A DNA stretch of 64,000 nt from 3107 sp965216225 (lineage in GTDB: Bacteria > Pseudomonadota > Alphaproteobacteria > Rhodobacterales > Rhodobacteraceae), in the NCBI GenBank assembly GCA_965216225.1, contig CBDCFF010000021.1, positions 41,030 through 105,029 of the forward strand. The letters are read 5' to 3'. The notes below the pieces were generated by a model that worked only from the letters and a program-made list of their open reading frames with translations, had not been told where the DNA came from and made no database searches. The position numbers and the translations under genes were made by a program. This document shows positions 52,513-61,469 of this stretch, piece by piece. Position 1 is the first letter of the stretch. Each line of letters starts with the position of its first letter.

Positions 52513-52563
52513 GCAGGCAATCATTGCCGCCCGGATCAGGGTGTGAAATAAGGATTGAAACCA

Positions 52564-53637
52564 ATGGCAACGGCAGACCTTCTGAACATGACCGACAAGA
52601 AAAGCGCAGACCGGCAGAAAGCCTTGGATTCCGCCCTGGCGCAGATCGAGCGACAGTTTGGCAAGGGTTCGATCATGAGGCTGGGCAGCGATAACCCGAT
52701 TCAGGGGATCGAGGCGACATCGACGGGCTCGCTCGGGCTGGACATCGCGCTGGGGATCGGCGGATTGCCCAAGGGGCGGATCATCGAAATCTACGGTCCC
52801 GAGAGTTCGGGCAAGACCACACTGGCCCTGCATTGCGTGGCCGAGGAGCAGAAAAAGGGCGGCATATGCGCCTTTGTCGATGCCGAACACGCCCTTGACC
52901 CCCAATATGCAAGGAAACTGGGCATCGGTCTTGATGAGCTTTTGATCAGCCAGCCGGATACCGGTGAGCAGGGGCTGGAAATTACCGACACGCTCGTCCG
53001 TTCGGGGGCGGTCAGCATGATCGTGGTCGACTCTGTCGCGGCCCTGACGCCGAAATCCGAACTGGAAGGGGATATGGGTGACAGCAGCGTCGGTGTGCAG
53101 GCGCGCCTGATGAGCCAGGCCATGCGCAAGCTGACCGGCTCCATCTCGCGCTCCAACTGCATGGTGATCTTCATCAACCAGATCCGGATGAAAATCGGTG
53201 TCATGTTCGGCAGTCCCGAAACCACCACCGGGGGCAACGCGCTGAAATTCTATTCTTCGGTGCGCCTGGATATTCGCCGTATCGGTGCGATCAAGGACCG
53301 GGACGAGGTTGTCGGCAACGCCACGCGCGTTAAGGTCGTGAAAAACAAGATCGCGCCGCCGTTCAAGCAGGCCGAATTCGACATCATGTATGGCGAGGGG
53401 ATCTCCAAGATGGGCGAACTGATTGATCTGGGCGTCAAGGCAGGCGTGGTCGAGAAGTCGGGGTCGTGGTTTTCCTACGGGGATGAGCGCATTGGCCAGG
53501 GGCGGGAGAATGCCAAGCAGTTCCTGAGGGAACGCACGCGGATCGCGCTGGAGATCGAGGACAAAATCCGCGCCGCGCACGGGCTGGATTTCGAGATGCC
53601 GCCGGACAGTCCGGCCGATGAGGTGCTGGAAGCCTGA
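52564..53637 (+). CDS. recA: Recombinase RecA
   Basis: RecA forms nucleoprotein filaments for homologous recombination and stimulates LexA cleavage. The 357-residue protein has LDSALAQIERQFGKGSIMRL, Walker A GPESSGKT (residues 78-85), FVDAEHALDPQYARKLGI, the Walker B region MIVVDSVAALTPKSELEG, L1/L2 loops (NQIRMKIGVMFGSPETTTGG), and an acidic tail. The start ATG 52564 follows AAGGA; a TTG 9 nt upstream is in frame but unlikely. Its 3' end converges with a truncated MATE gene. Confidence 0.98.
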   Translation: MATADLLNMTDKKSADRQKALDSALAQIERQFGKGSIMRLGSDNPIQGIEATSTGSLGLDIALGIGGLPKGRIIEIYGPESSGKTTLALHCVAEEQKKGGICAFVDAEHALDPQYARKLGIGLDELLISQPDTGEQGLEITDTLVRSGAVSMIVVDSVAALTPKSELEGDMGDSSVGVQARLMSQAMRKLTGSISRSNCMVIFINQIRMKIGVMFGSPETTTGGNALKFYSSVRLDIRRIGAIKDRDEVVGNATRVKVVKNKIAPPFKQAEFDIMYGEGISKMGELIDLGVKAGVVEKSGSWFSYGDERIGQGRENAKQFLRERTRIALEIEDKIRAAHGLDFEMPPDSPADEVLEA

Positions 53638-53639
53638 CC

Positions 53640-54130
53640 CACAAGAGCGCGACCGCAAGTTCCAGCGCCGACAGGTAGCTTTTCAGAACCAGCGTCACCA
53701 GCGCCGGAATCATGCCCGCGACCACAATCCCGAGATAGGTCTGCGACAGCATGGTCACATCCGCATCCTGCCCCAGAAATTGCAGGATCGACCCCGACCA
53801 CAGGAAAACCGGCGCGACCAGCACGCCAAAGGCGATCGACAGCCACAACGCCATGCGCGTGACCCGGCGCACCTGACGTTCATTGCCGTAGGCGGCGGCC
53901 TCTGCCACCATCGGCATCACCGCATTGGCAAAGCCGGAGCCGAGAATGAAAAAGACGAAGAAGCAGGTGCTGCCCAGCACCAGCGCGGCCAGTTCGGTCA
54001 CGCCGTACCAGCCCATCATCACCGTATCGGTCACGCCGATCAGGATCTGCGCCAGATGGCTGCCGATCAGGGGCACACCCAGAAGCAGAATCGCCCGCAC
54101 ATGGTCCCGGTATGAGAGTTCCTTTTTCAC
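53640..54130 (-). pseudogene. MATE-family multidrug efflux protein, truncated
   Basis: The first 160 or so residues of a MATE transporter are clear: YRDHVRAILLLGVPLIGSHL, QILIGVTDTVMMGWYGVTEL, FFVFFILGSGFANAVMPMVA and EAAAYGNERQVRRVTRMALW, up to LVLKSYLSALELAVALLW. After that the frame runs antisense through the end of recA. Normal members have about 450 residues and 12 helices; only five or so are left. The remaining part was deleted at the recA side, placing the breakpoint immediately after the recA stop. Confidence 0.85.
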
Positions 54131-54331
54131 CCCCCAGCCCTATGCAAGGCCGGAAGGTCTTGCAAGCCGGATTATGGACCGCGCGCCCCGCCGGCGCCCG
54201 CCCGGCAATCCGACTGACGTATCCGCAGCGACCGGCGCGCGGCAAATGCCCGTCAGCTTGCAATCGGACCCTTCACATGCGATGGAGCATCCCTGTTGCA
54301 GGGTGATCGTCAGGCGGAATGAGGTACCGGA

Positions 54332-55207
54332 ATGCTGCAAGTGGTCTTTGTCAAATGGGGTACGAAATATTCGGCCGCTTATGTGAACGCGCTGGTGAAG
54401 GCGGTGCTGGAGCATACAGCCCAAGACATCCGCTTTGTCTGTTTCACCGATGACGATGCCGGGCTTGACCCACGCATCGACGCGCGCCCGTTCCCGGATC
54501 TGGGCGTACCCGTTTCGGCCCTGATCCGCCGGGGCGGCTCGCTCGCCAGGATGTCGATATTCATCGACGGTCAACTGGAGAAAGGGATCGAGGCGATCTA
54601 TCTCGATCTCGACACTGCGGTCTTTGGCGATATTGACAGGCTCGCCGATTGCCTGAGGCGCAGGCGCGGTCTGTATCTGTTACAGCGCCATGCGGTGCCT
54701 TACTGGCGCTGGCGTCGGCTGATGCGCCTGATCGCGCCCTGGCGTTATTATCTTGGCAACACCGCGATCATGGCTTTCTACCCGGAAGACTGGACCTTTA
54801 TCGCCCGCGATTTCATCCGGGACTATCCGCATTACCACGCCAATGACGGTGCCCTGGGCGCGGAGCGGTTCAAGCTGCTGAGGGGCGGCAATGAGCCGAC
54901 GATCTCCGAGGCGGCAAAAGATGCCTGCCGGGTCTTTCCGCGCGATGTGGCGATCAAGTTCACCCAGGGTTACATGGCGCCGTGGCTCTGGCTGGCGCGC
55001 CTCAGGAACCGGCTGCCCTGGGTGCGGGCCGCCCGCAAACGCCTGCCGGTTCTGACCTTCCACGGTGCCGCGCTGAAACCCGAGAAACTGCTGAGGATGG
55101 AGCCGGGCCAGATCGTGACGATGAAACATCACAAGACCGAATGGCAATATCCCGAAATCCGCGCCTATTGGGAACGGATGCTGAAGCCTGGCGCGCAAAA
55201 GGGCTGA
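54332..55207 (+). CDS. Glycosyltransferase (GT-A type)
   Basis: This 291-residue protein has the layout of GT8-like enzymes: N-terminal VVFVKWGTKYSAAYVNALVK, IRFVCFTDDDAGLDPRIDAR, the metal-binding DxD within AIYLDLDTAVFGDIDRL, YYLGNTAIMAFYPEDWTFIA, and a late FHGAALKPEKL histidine motif. It is cytoplasmic, probably adding a sugar to a surface polysaccharide or lipid; donor and acceptor are unknown. It stands alone, with its own Shine-Dalgarno (GAGGTACCGG). Confidence 0.8.
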   Translation: MLQVVFVKWGTKYSAAYVNALVKAVLEHTAQDIRFVCFTDDDAGLDPRIDARPFPDLGVPVSALIRRGGSLARMSIFIDGQLEKGIEAIYLDLDTAVFGDIDRLADCLRRRRGLYLLQRHAVPYWRWRRLMRLIAPWRYYLGNTAIMAFYPEDWTFIARDFIRDYPHYHANDGALGAERFKLLRGGNEPTISEAAKDACRVFPRDVAIKFTQGYMAPWLWLARLRNRLPWVRAARKRLPVLTFHGAALKPEKLLRMEPGQIVTMKHHKTEWQYPEIRAYWERMLKPGAQKG

Positions 55208-55220
55208 GCCACCACCACGC

Positions 55221-56021
55221 TCAGCGCAACTCGACGATCGACTTGCCCACCCGGAATGGCGCGGCGAAAGCCACCAGGCCGATGGCAAGTATCTGCAATG
55301 TCAGCACCAGCGCGTTTGCCTGCAAAACCTCCCATTCATCCCTGAGCCCCATGACCTGTTCGATCAGATCGCCATAGGCGCCGGCGATCACGACAAACTC
55401 TGCCGCGATGCCTGCGTGGTCCGCCGACGCCCCGAGCGCCGCAATGGCGGCCTCGGTGCCTTCATCGCGCGCCTCGAAATAGCGCAGCCGGGTCGGGTCG
55501 AACCCGTCCGCCTGGGCCACCATGCCATCAAAACTGGACTGCCCCAGCCGATCCCTGCCAGAGAAGACCGGCAGGATGCGCAGGGACGACAGCGGTGTAT
55601 GCAGCCGCGCCACATTCAGAAACAGCGGCAGGCGCTGGCTGCCCGAGGTCGAGGCCGCCAGAAATTCCACCTTGTCGCAAAGGGTCAGGACATGGGGGCG
55701 GTAAACCGGCCCTTGCCAGTCCTGCTCGCAATAGCTCAGGCGAAACCGCGCGGTGTCGCGGTCGAACTCCTGGCTCCACGCATAGGCCACGTCGATCTGA
55801 CGTTCGAGGCGGGTGCTGTCCTTTGTGTAAATCCCGGCCACCACCGCCGTCACCGCGCCGAGGCCGCCCATCAGAACCCAGGCCAGATCGGCCATTTTCC
55901 ACGCATGGTCAGAGGCATTGCCGCGAAACATGAAGACCGTGCCCACCGTGCCCGCCGCGAAACACAGCAGGATCAGCAGGATCTGGTTTTCGATGATCAT
56001 GTTCATGGCTGCGGGCCTCAT
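55221..56021 (-). CDS. Membrane protein of unknown function
   Basis: This 266-residue protein has two N-terminal membrane helices (ILLILLCFAAGTVGTVFMF; LAWVLMGGLGAVTAVVAGIY), a central soluble part with conserved-looking cysteines (SYCEQDW, LTLCDKVEF), and a C-terminal helix (LVLTLQILAIGLVAFAAPF). I do not recognise the family. An alternative start is the ATG at 56006 (MNMIIENQ). It is convergent with the upstream glycosyltransferase gene. Confidence 0.7.
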   Translation of the reverse strand: MRPAAMNMIIENQILLILLCFAAGTVGTVFMFRGNASDHAWKMADLAWVLMGGLGAVTAVVAGIYTKDSTRLERQIDVAYAWSQEFDRDTARFRLSYCEQDWQGPVYRPHVLTLCDKVEFLAASTSGSQRLPLFLNVARLHTPLSSLRILPVFSGRDRLGQSSFDGMVAQADGFDPTRLRYFEARDEGTEAAIAALGASADHAGIAAEFVVIAGAYGDLIEQVMGLRDEWEVLQANALVLTLQILAIGLVAFAAPFRVGKSIVELR

Positions 56022-56120
56022 GCGATCCGGGGTCGGAACCTACCCGGATAATACCGGAGATACAATAAATTGTGACGGCGTTCCGGGTGTTTCGCAGCCT
56101 GGGCCGGTTGATGAAACCGC

Positions 56121-58079
56121 CTAGACATCCAGCTCTGCCACAAAGCGCGCATTCTCCTGAATGTACTGGAACCGCAGTTCGGGTTTCTTGCCCATCAGGC
56201 GCTCGACCAGATCCCGGGTTTCGCCGGGTTCGCTATCGTCGATGCTCACGCGGGTCAGCTTGCGCGTTGCGGGGTTCATCGTGGTGTCTTTCAGATCCTT
56301 GGCGTCCATCTCTCCCAGTCCCTTGAAGCGGCTGACGCCGATCCTGCCCTTGCCGCCAAGGCCCCTGGCCAGCATTGCGTCCTTTTCCGCATCGTCAAGG
56401 CAATAGACGCGCCTGGCCCCCTGCGTCAGACGGTAGAGCGGCGGACAGGCCAGACAGAGGTGCCCCGCGTCGATCATCGGGCGCATCTGGGTGAAGAAGA
56501 AGGTCATGAGGAGCGAGGCGATATGCGCGCCGTCCACGTCGGCGTCGGTCATGATGATGACCTTGTCATAGCGCAGATCGTCGATGTCGAACCTGGCCCC
56601 GAGGCCCACCCCCAGCGCCTGTGTCAGGTCGTTGATCTCGGCGTTCGAGCCGAGCTTGTTCGAGGCCGCCCCCAGAACATTCAGTATCTTGCCGCGCAGG
56701 GGCAGCAGCGCCTGCGTCTTCCGGTCCCGCGCCATCTTGGCGGAGCCACCGGCGCTGTCGCCCTCGACGATGAAAAGCTCCGTGCCCTGCCGGGTCTGGC
56801 CGGAGCAGTCCACCAGCTTGCCGGGCAGGCGCAGTTTTCTGGTGGCGCTCTTCCGGGCGGTTTCCTTTTCCTGCCTGCGCCGCAGGCGTTCTTCTGCGCG
56901 CAGGACAAGGAAGTCGAGGATCGCGCCCGCCGATTTCGTATCCGCCGCGAGCCAGTTGTCGAAATGATCGCGGACGGAATTTTCCACGAGCTTCGCAGCC
57001 TCGACAGCGGCCAGCCGGTCCTTTGTCTGGCCGACGAATTCCGGTTCGCGGATGAAGCACGACACCAGCGCGGCGCCGCCGGTCATCAGGTCGTCGCGGG
57101 TGATCTGGGCGGCCTTCCTGTTGCCGGCCAGATCGCCATAGGCGCGGATGCCTTTCAGGATCGCCGCCCAGAAGCCCTGTTCGTGCGTGCCCCCCTCGGG
57201 CGTCGGCACGGTGTTGCAATAGGACTGGATGAAGCCATCGTGCGCGGGCGCCCAGTTGACCGCCCACTCGACCTTGCCGGGGGCGCCGAATTTTTCCTGA
57301 AAATCGACCGTGCCGGCAAAGGGCGCATCCGCATAGGTCGAGGCCCCGCCCAACCGCTCGGCAAGATAATCCGAAAGGCCGCCGGGAAAGTGAAAGGTGG
57401 CCTCGGTCGGCGTCTCGCCATCGTCAATCGCGGATTTCCAGCGGATTTCAACGCCGGAGAAGAGATACGCCTTGGACCGGGCCATCGCCAGCAGGCGTTT
57501 GGGCTTCAGCTTGTGGTGGCCGAAGATTTCGGCGTCCGGGTGGAACGTCACGGTGGTGCCGCGCCGGTTGGGGGCCGCACCCCGTTTTTCAACCGGGCCA
57601 AGCGGACGCCCGCGCGAAAAGCGCTGTTCGTAAAGCGCCTTGTTCCGCGCCACCTGAACGACCATGGAATCCGAAAGGGCGTTGACGACAGAGGCCCCCA
57701 CCCCGTGCAGGCCGCCCGAGGTCTGATAGGCCGTGCCGGAAAATTTGCCGCCCGCGTGAAGGGTACACATGATCACCTCCAGCGCGGATTTGTCCGGAAA
57801 CTTCGGATGCGGGTCGATCGGGATGCCCCGGCCATTGTCGCGGATGGTGATGGCGCAGTCTTCGTGAAGCTCGGCTTCGATCCGGTTGGCGTGGCCGGCG
57901 ACGGCCTCATCCATCGAATTGTCCAGCACCTCGGCCACCAGATGATGCAGCGCGCGTTCGTCGGTGCCGCCGATATACATGCCGGGGCGTTTGCGCACCG
58001 GCTCCAGCCCCTCCAGCACTTCGATGGAAGAGGCGTTGTAACCGCCGGATTCAACGCCGGTCGGAAGATCGTCCGCCAT
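56121..58079 (-). CDS. parE: DNA topoisomerase IV subunit B
   Basis: ParE is the ATPase subunit of topoisomerase IV, which decatenates chromosomes with ParC. The 652-residue protein has VRKRPGMYIGGTDERALHHL, the GHKL ATP site (EVLDNSMDEAVAG, TIRDNGRGIPID, GLHGVGASVVNALSD), the TOPRIM domain (LFIVEGDSAGGSAKMARDRK; KVIIMTDADVDGAHI), and the C-terminal RFKGLGEMDAKDLKDTTMNP. It is ParE, not GyrB, by length and absence of the GyrB insert. The start MADDLPTG (58079) was chosen; ATG 58112 is an alternative. Confidence 0.95.
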   Translation of the reverse strand: MADDLPTGVESGGYNASSIEVLEGLEPVRKRPGMYIGGTDERALHHLVAEVLDNSMDEAVAGHANRIEAELHEDCAITIRDNGRGIPIDPHPKFPDKSALEVIMCTLHAGGKFSGTAYQTSGGLHGVGASVVNALSDSMVVQVARNKALYEQRFSRGRPLGPVEKRGAAPNRRGTTVTFHPDAEIFGHHKLKPKRLLAMARSKAYLFSGVEIRWKSAIDDGETPTEATFHFPGGLSDYLAERLGGASTYADAPFAGTVDFQEKFGAPGKVEWAVNWAPAHDGFIQSYCNTVPTPEGGTHEQGFWAAILKGIRAYGDLAGNRKAAQITRDDLMTGGAALVSCFIREPEFVGQTKDRLAAVEAAKLVENSVRDHFDNWLAADTKSAGAILDFLVLRAEERLRRRQEKETARKSATRKLRLPGKLVDCSGQTRQGTELFIVEGDSAGGSAKMARDRKTQALLPLRGKILNVLGAASNKLGSNAEINDLTQALGVGLGARFDIDDLRYDKVIIMTDADVDGAHIASLLMTFFFTQMRPMIDAGHLCLACPPLYRLTQGARRVYCLDDAEKDAMLARGLGGKGRIGVSRFKGLGEMDAKDLKDTTMNPATRKLTRVSIDDSEPGETRDLVERLMGKKPELRFQYIQENARFVAELDV

Positions 58080-58384
58080 GGGCTGCCCTGTCTGCTCTTG
58101 TCTGGCGGCCATTATGGCAGTTATGGGGGCAAGGGGGAAGAGGCGATCAAGATGATGTGGACCCGCCCCCGCAACAATGCCGCCGCCGGGGCGCGCCGCC
58201 GCCCATCCCCCGGCCTCAACCGGCAGGTGTCGCATATAATTCATACCGTGTCGCATTATCTTCAAGTTGACCGGGGGCGAAATTTATAGTCTTCTCAACA
58301 GGCAGCTATGACAATCATGTTTTGCAACCAGGATCGGCGTTCTGCCCGAGTGGCGGCGCAGTCATCCAATCGGGGAGATATCCA
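58080..58384. other. Divergent intergenic region parE / peptide-binding protein
   Basis: These 305 bases hold no credible gene. The right half (58235-58340) is AT-rich (TATAATTCATACC, AAATTTATAGTC) and should contain the promoters of the substrate-binding protein gene and perhaps parE. Confidence 0.5.
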
Positions 58385-59974
58385 ATGAAATCAGACGACA
58401 AGCGAAAACGGCCTGTACTGGCCGGTTATTCGCGTTATTCGCGCCGTGGATTCCTGAAATCCACCGCAGCCACCGGATTCGCGGCGGCGGGCCTGTCCAC
58501 GGGCCTGATGACCAACGCCGCCAGGGCGGCAAATCGTGGCGGACACTTCCGCATGGGCAAGGCCCATGGCCAGACCACCGACACGCTGGACCCCGGCACC
58601 TGGGAAAACGGCTTTACCATTGCGCTGGGCTTCGGCATTCACGGCTACCTGACCCAGATCGCCCATGATGGTTCGGTACAGCCGAACGTGGCGGAAAGCT
58701 GGGAAGCCTCCGACGACGCTTCGGTCTGGCGCTTCAAGATTCGCCCCGGCATCACCTTCCATGACGGCAAGGCCGTGACAGGCGAAGATGTGGTTGCCTC
58801 GATCAACCACCACCGGGGCGAGAATTCGACCTCTGCCGCCGGACCGCTGGTGTCGCAAATCACCGACATGGGCGTCGAGGGCAATGTCGTGTCGTTCACG
58901 CTGCAAGGCGGCAACGCGGACTTCCCGGCAACGCTCGCCGACTATCACCTGCCGGTCTGCCCTGCTGGCGGCGACGGCATGGACTGGCAATCCGGCAATG
59001 GCTGCGGTCCCTACAAGCTGATCGAATTCGATCCCGGCGTGATCGCCCGCTTTGCCCGGAACGAAAATGACTGGACCGACGAGCGCGGCTATTTCGACTC
59101 GATCGAGATGATCTCGCTGATCGACCCGAACGCCCGGACTTCGGCGCTTATCTCGGGGGATGTCAATGCCATCGACCGGGTCGATCTGAAGACCGTGGAT
59201 CTGCTGGCCAATGCGCCGGGCATCAATATCGAGCGCACCGACGGGACGCAGCACTACACCTTCGCGATGCACACCGACAAGGACCCGTATATCAGCCGGA
59301 ATGTGCGTCTGGCGCTGAAATATGCGATCAACCGTCAGGAACTGGTGGACAAGATCCTGTTCGGCTACGGCTCTGTCGGCAACGACCACCCGATCGGGCG
59401 CGGGCAGCAGTTCTTCAACAAGGATCTGCCGCAGCGCGAATACGATCCGGACAAGGCCATGTTCCACCTGAAAGAGGCCGGAATGGATTCGCTGTCGGTC
59501 TCGCTGTCCTCGTCCGAGGCGGCCTATGCCGGTGCGGTGGACGCGGCGGTTCTGTATCAGAACTCCGCCAAGGCTGCGGGCATCAATATCGACGTGGTGC
59601 GAGAGCCGAAGGATGGCTACTGGTCCGATGTCTGGCTGGTGAAACCGTTCAGCGCCGTGTACTGGAGCGGCCGCCCGGTCGAAGACCAGATGTTTTCGAC
59701 CTCGTATCAGTCGGGCGTCGCCTGGAACGACTCCTTCTGGTCGAACAAACGCTTCGATGAATTGCTGCTGGCGGCGCGGGCCGAACTGGACCTCGCCAGG
59801 CGCCGCGCCATGTATTACGAGATGCAGGAGATCGTGAACGTGGATGGCGGCGTCATCGTCCCGATGTTTGCCGCCTATGTCTTTGCCACGCGCGACAATG
59901 TTGCACATGGCGACATGGCCGCCAACTGGGATCTCGACGGCGAACGCTGGATGGAGCGCTGGTGGTTCACCTGA
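58385..59974 (+). CDS. ABC transporter substrate-binding protein, family 5 (Tat-exported)
   Basis: This periplasmic solute-binding protein of the peptide/nickel (SBP_bac_5) class has 529 residues. The N-terminus has a twin-arginine signal (SRRGFLKSTAATGFAAAGLS). The family signature is in VAESWEASDDASVWRFKIRP, GITFHDGKAVTGEDVVASIN and RLALKYAINRQELVDKILFG. The ligand is unknown (peptides, opines or similar). It starts at ATG 58385 after GGGGAGAT. No permease or ATPase genes follow; a strong terminator does, so it is either an orphan or its transporter genes are elsewhere. Confidence 0.93.
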   Translation: MKSDDKRKRPVLAGYSRYSRRGFLKSTAATGFAAAGLSTGLMTNAARAANRGGHFRMGKAHGQTTDTLDPGTWENGFTIALGFGIHGYLTQIAHDGSVQPNVAESWEASDDASVWRFKIRPGITFHDGKAVTGEDVVASINHHRGENSTSAAGPLVSQITDMGVEGNVVSFTLQGGNADFPATLADYHLPVCPAGGDGMDWQSGNGCGPYKLIEFDPGVIARFARNENDWTDERGYFDSIEMISLIDPNARTSALISGDVNAIDRVDLKTVDLLANAPGINIERTDGTQHYTFAMHTDKDPYISRNVRLALKYAINRQELVDKILFGYGSVGNDHPIGRGQQFFNKDLPQREYDPDKAMFHLKEAGMDSLSVSLSSSEAAYAGAVDAAVLYQNSAKAAGINIDVVREPKDGYWSDVWLVKPFSAVYWSGRPVEDQMFSTSYQSGVAWNDSFWSNKRFDELLLAARAELDLARRRAMYYEMQEIVNVDGGVIVPMFAAYVFATRDNVAHGDMAANWDLDGERWMERWWFT

Positions 59975-59997
59975 GCCGCCAAGGCCGCAGCAACGCG

Positions 59998-60026
59998 AAA
60001 CGGCGGGTCCGCATGACCCGCCGTTT
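59998..60026 (+). terminator. Intrinsic terminator after the substrate-binding protein gene
   Basis: A perfect 11-bp stem, AAACGGCGGGT / ACCCGCCGTTT, with a 7-base loop, followed by a short T-run, 24 nt after the stop codon. It explains why the gene is monocistronic. Confidence 0.85.
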
Positions 60027-60168
60027 TCCCGGGGGATCGCTTGCGAATCTCCTCTGCACGACTTTCCGCATGGCCATGATGGCATGAACACGCCCCGCGC
60101 GCCAATGCGCGCTTGAAACCCGGCCCCGAATCCGCTTCATGGGTGGCGACCATGACGGGAAAGCGGCC

Positions 60169-60537
60169 ATGACAACCTGGATCACGATCTGCGACACCTG
60201 CAAGCGCGAAGGCCGGGATGCGGCATCCGGCGCGCCGACCGACGGCGAAGCGCTGGCCGCACTGATCGAGGCCAGAGCCGGCGGCAGGCTTCGTACCCGC
60301 CGGGTATCGTGCCTGATGGGCTGCACCCATAGCTGTAACGTGGCGATTCAGGGGGCGGGCAAGCTGAACTATACGCTGGGCGGTTTCGAGCCGACAGAGG
60401 AGGCCGCGCAGGGCATCGTGGACTATGCGGCGCTGCATTCGCAAAGCGGGACGGGCCAGGTTCCGTTCCGTCAGTGGCCGCAGCCGGTCAGGGGGCATTT
60501 CATCACCCGCCACCCGCCCCTGCCAGAGGCGGAATGA
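60169..60537 (+). CDS. DUF1636 family metal-binding protein
   Basis: This 122-residue protein has the DUF1636 pattern: N-terminal CDTCKREG and a second cysteine pair in SCLMGCTHSCNVAIQGAGKL, suitable for a metal or iron-sulfur site. Members typically sit in cobalamin gene clusters, and here the gene overlaps cobC by 4 nt (ATGA at 60534). A role in cobalt handling is inferred from context only. The start MTTWITICDTC was chosen over an ATG 30 nt upstream. Confidence 0.85.
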   Translation: MTTWITICDTCKREGRDAASGAPTDGEALAALIEARAGGRLRTRRVSCLMGCTHSCNVAIQGAGKLNYTLGGFEPTEEAAQGIVDYAALHSQSGTGQVPFRQWPQPVRGHFITRHPPLPEAE

Positions 60538-61469
60538 GCCCGCCCCGCGATCATGGCGGCGCGCTGGATGCCGCCATTGCCGGTTATGGCGGGCAGCGCG
60601 CCGACTGGATTGATCTGTCCACCGGCATCAACCCGGCGCCCTACCCGGTGGGCGACATATCCGGCGCCGCCTGGACCGCCCTGCCCGACCATGACGCCAC
60701 GCAGCGGCTGATCGGGGCGGCGCGTCATTTCTGGAACGTGCCGGACGGCGCAGAAATCCTGCCGGTTCACGGCGCCTCTGCCGCAATCGCGCGCATCCCC
60801 ACGCTGATGCCGCCGGGGCAGGTCAGAATCGACGCCCCCACCTATAACGAACATGCCGCCGCCTTCGGGGCTGCGGGCTGGAAGGTCGGCGCGGATGCCG
60901 CAACCGCCCGCGTCATCGTGCATCCGGACAACCCGACGGGGGCGCTCTGGGACGGAACGCGGGACGCCCACCGTTTGCTGGTGATTGATGAGAGTTTCTG
61001 CGATGTGGCGCCGGACAGAACCCATGTGGCGCTGGCGAACCGGTCCGGGGTGCTGGTCCTGAAAAGTTTCGGCAAGTTCTGGGGGCTGGCCGGGCTGCGT
61101 CTGGGCTTTGTCATCGGCGACCCGGCGCTGATCGACCGGCTGCGTGACAGTCACGGCCCGTGGGGCGTCTCCGGCCCGGCGCTGGAAATCGGCACCCGCG
61201 CCCTGGCCGACCATGACTGGGCCGACCGGACCCGGACCGGATTGCAGCAGGAGGCAGGGCGGCTCGACACATTGATGACGGCGCGCGGCGCAGCACTGCG
61301 CGGCGGCACGACGCTGTTCCGGCTGTACGATGTCGGGGACGCGGCATCCTGGCGGGATCGGCTGGCCCGGCAGCGCATCCTGATCCGCATCTTTCCCTTC
61401 AGCCGCCGCCTGATCCGGCTGGGCCTGCCCGCCCCGGGTCAGTGGCACAGGCTGGAGGCCGCGCCGTGA
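60534..61469 (+). CDS. cobC: Threonine-phosphate decarboxylase
   Basis: This PLP enzyme makes (R)-1-amino-2-propanol phosphate for the nucleotide loop of cobalamin (CobC in the Pseudomonas naming, CobD in Salmonella). It has 311 residues and a class I aminotransferase fold: DWIDLSTGINPAPYPV, HGASAAIARIPTL, VHPDNPTGALWDG, LLVIDESFCDVAP, and VLKSFGKFWGLAGLRLGFVI with the PLP Lys. The C-terminus has RIFPFSRRLIRLGLP. Both gene edges overlap neighbours (ATGA, GTGA), indicating one operon with DUF1636 and cbiB. Confidence 0.92.
   Translation: MSPPRDHGGALDAAIAGYGGQRADWIDLSTGINPAPYPVGDISGAAWTALPDHDATQRLIGAARHFWNVPDGAEILPVHGASAAIARIPTLMPPGQVRIDAPTYNEHAAAFGAAGWKVGADAATARVIVHPDNPTGALWDGTRDAHRLLVIDESFCDVAPDRTHVALANRSGVLVLKSFGKFWGLAGLRLGFVIGDPALIDRLRDSHGPWGVSGPALEIGTRALADHDWADRTRTGLQQEAGRLDTLMTARGAALRGGTTLFRLYDVGDAASWRDRLARQRILIRIFPFSRRLIRLGLPAPGQWHRLEAAP

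Noticed and set aside
56460..58289. 609-codon plus-strand frame opposite parE
   Set aside because: It is antisense to parE, with no start signal and no domains.
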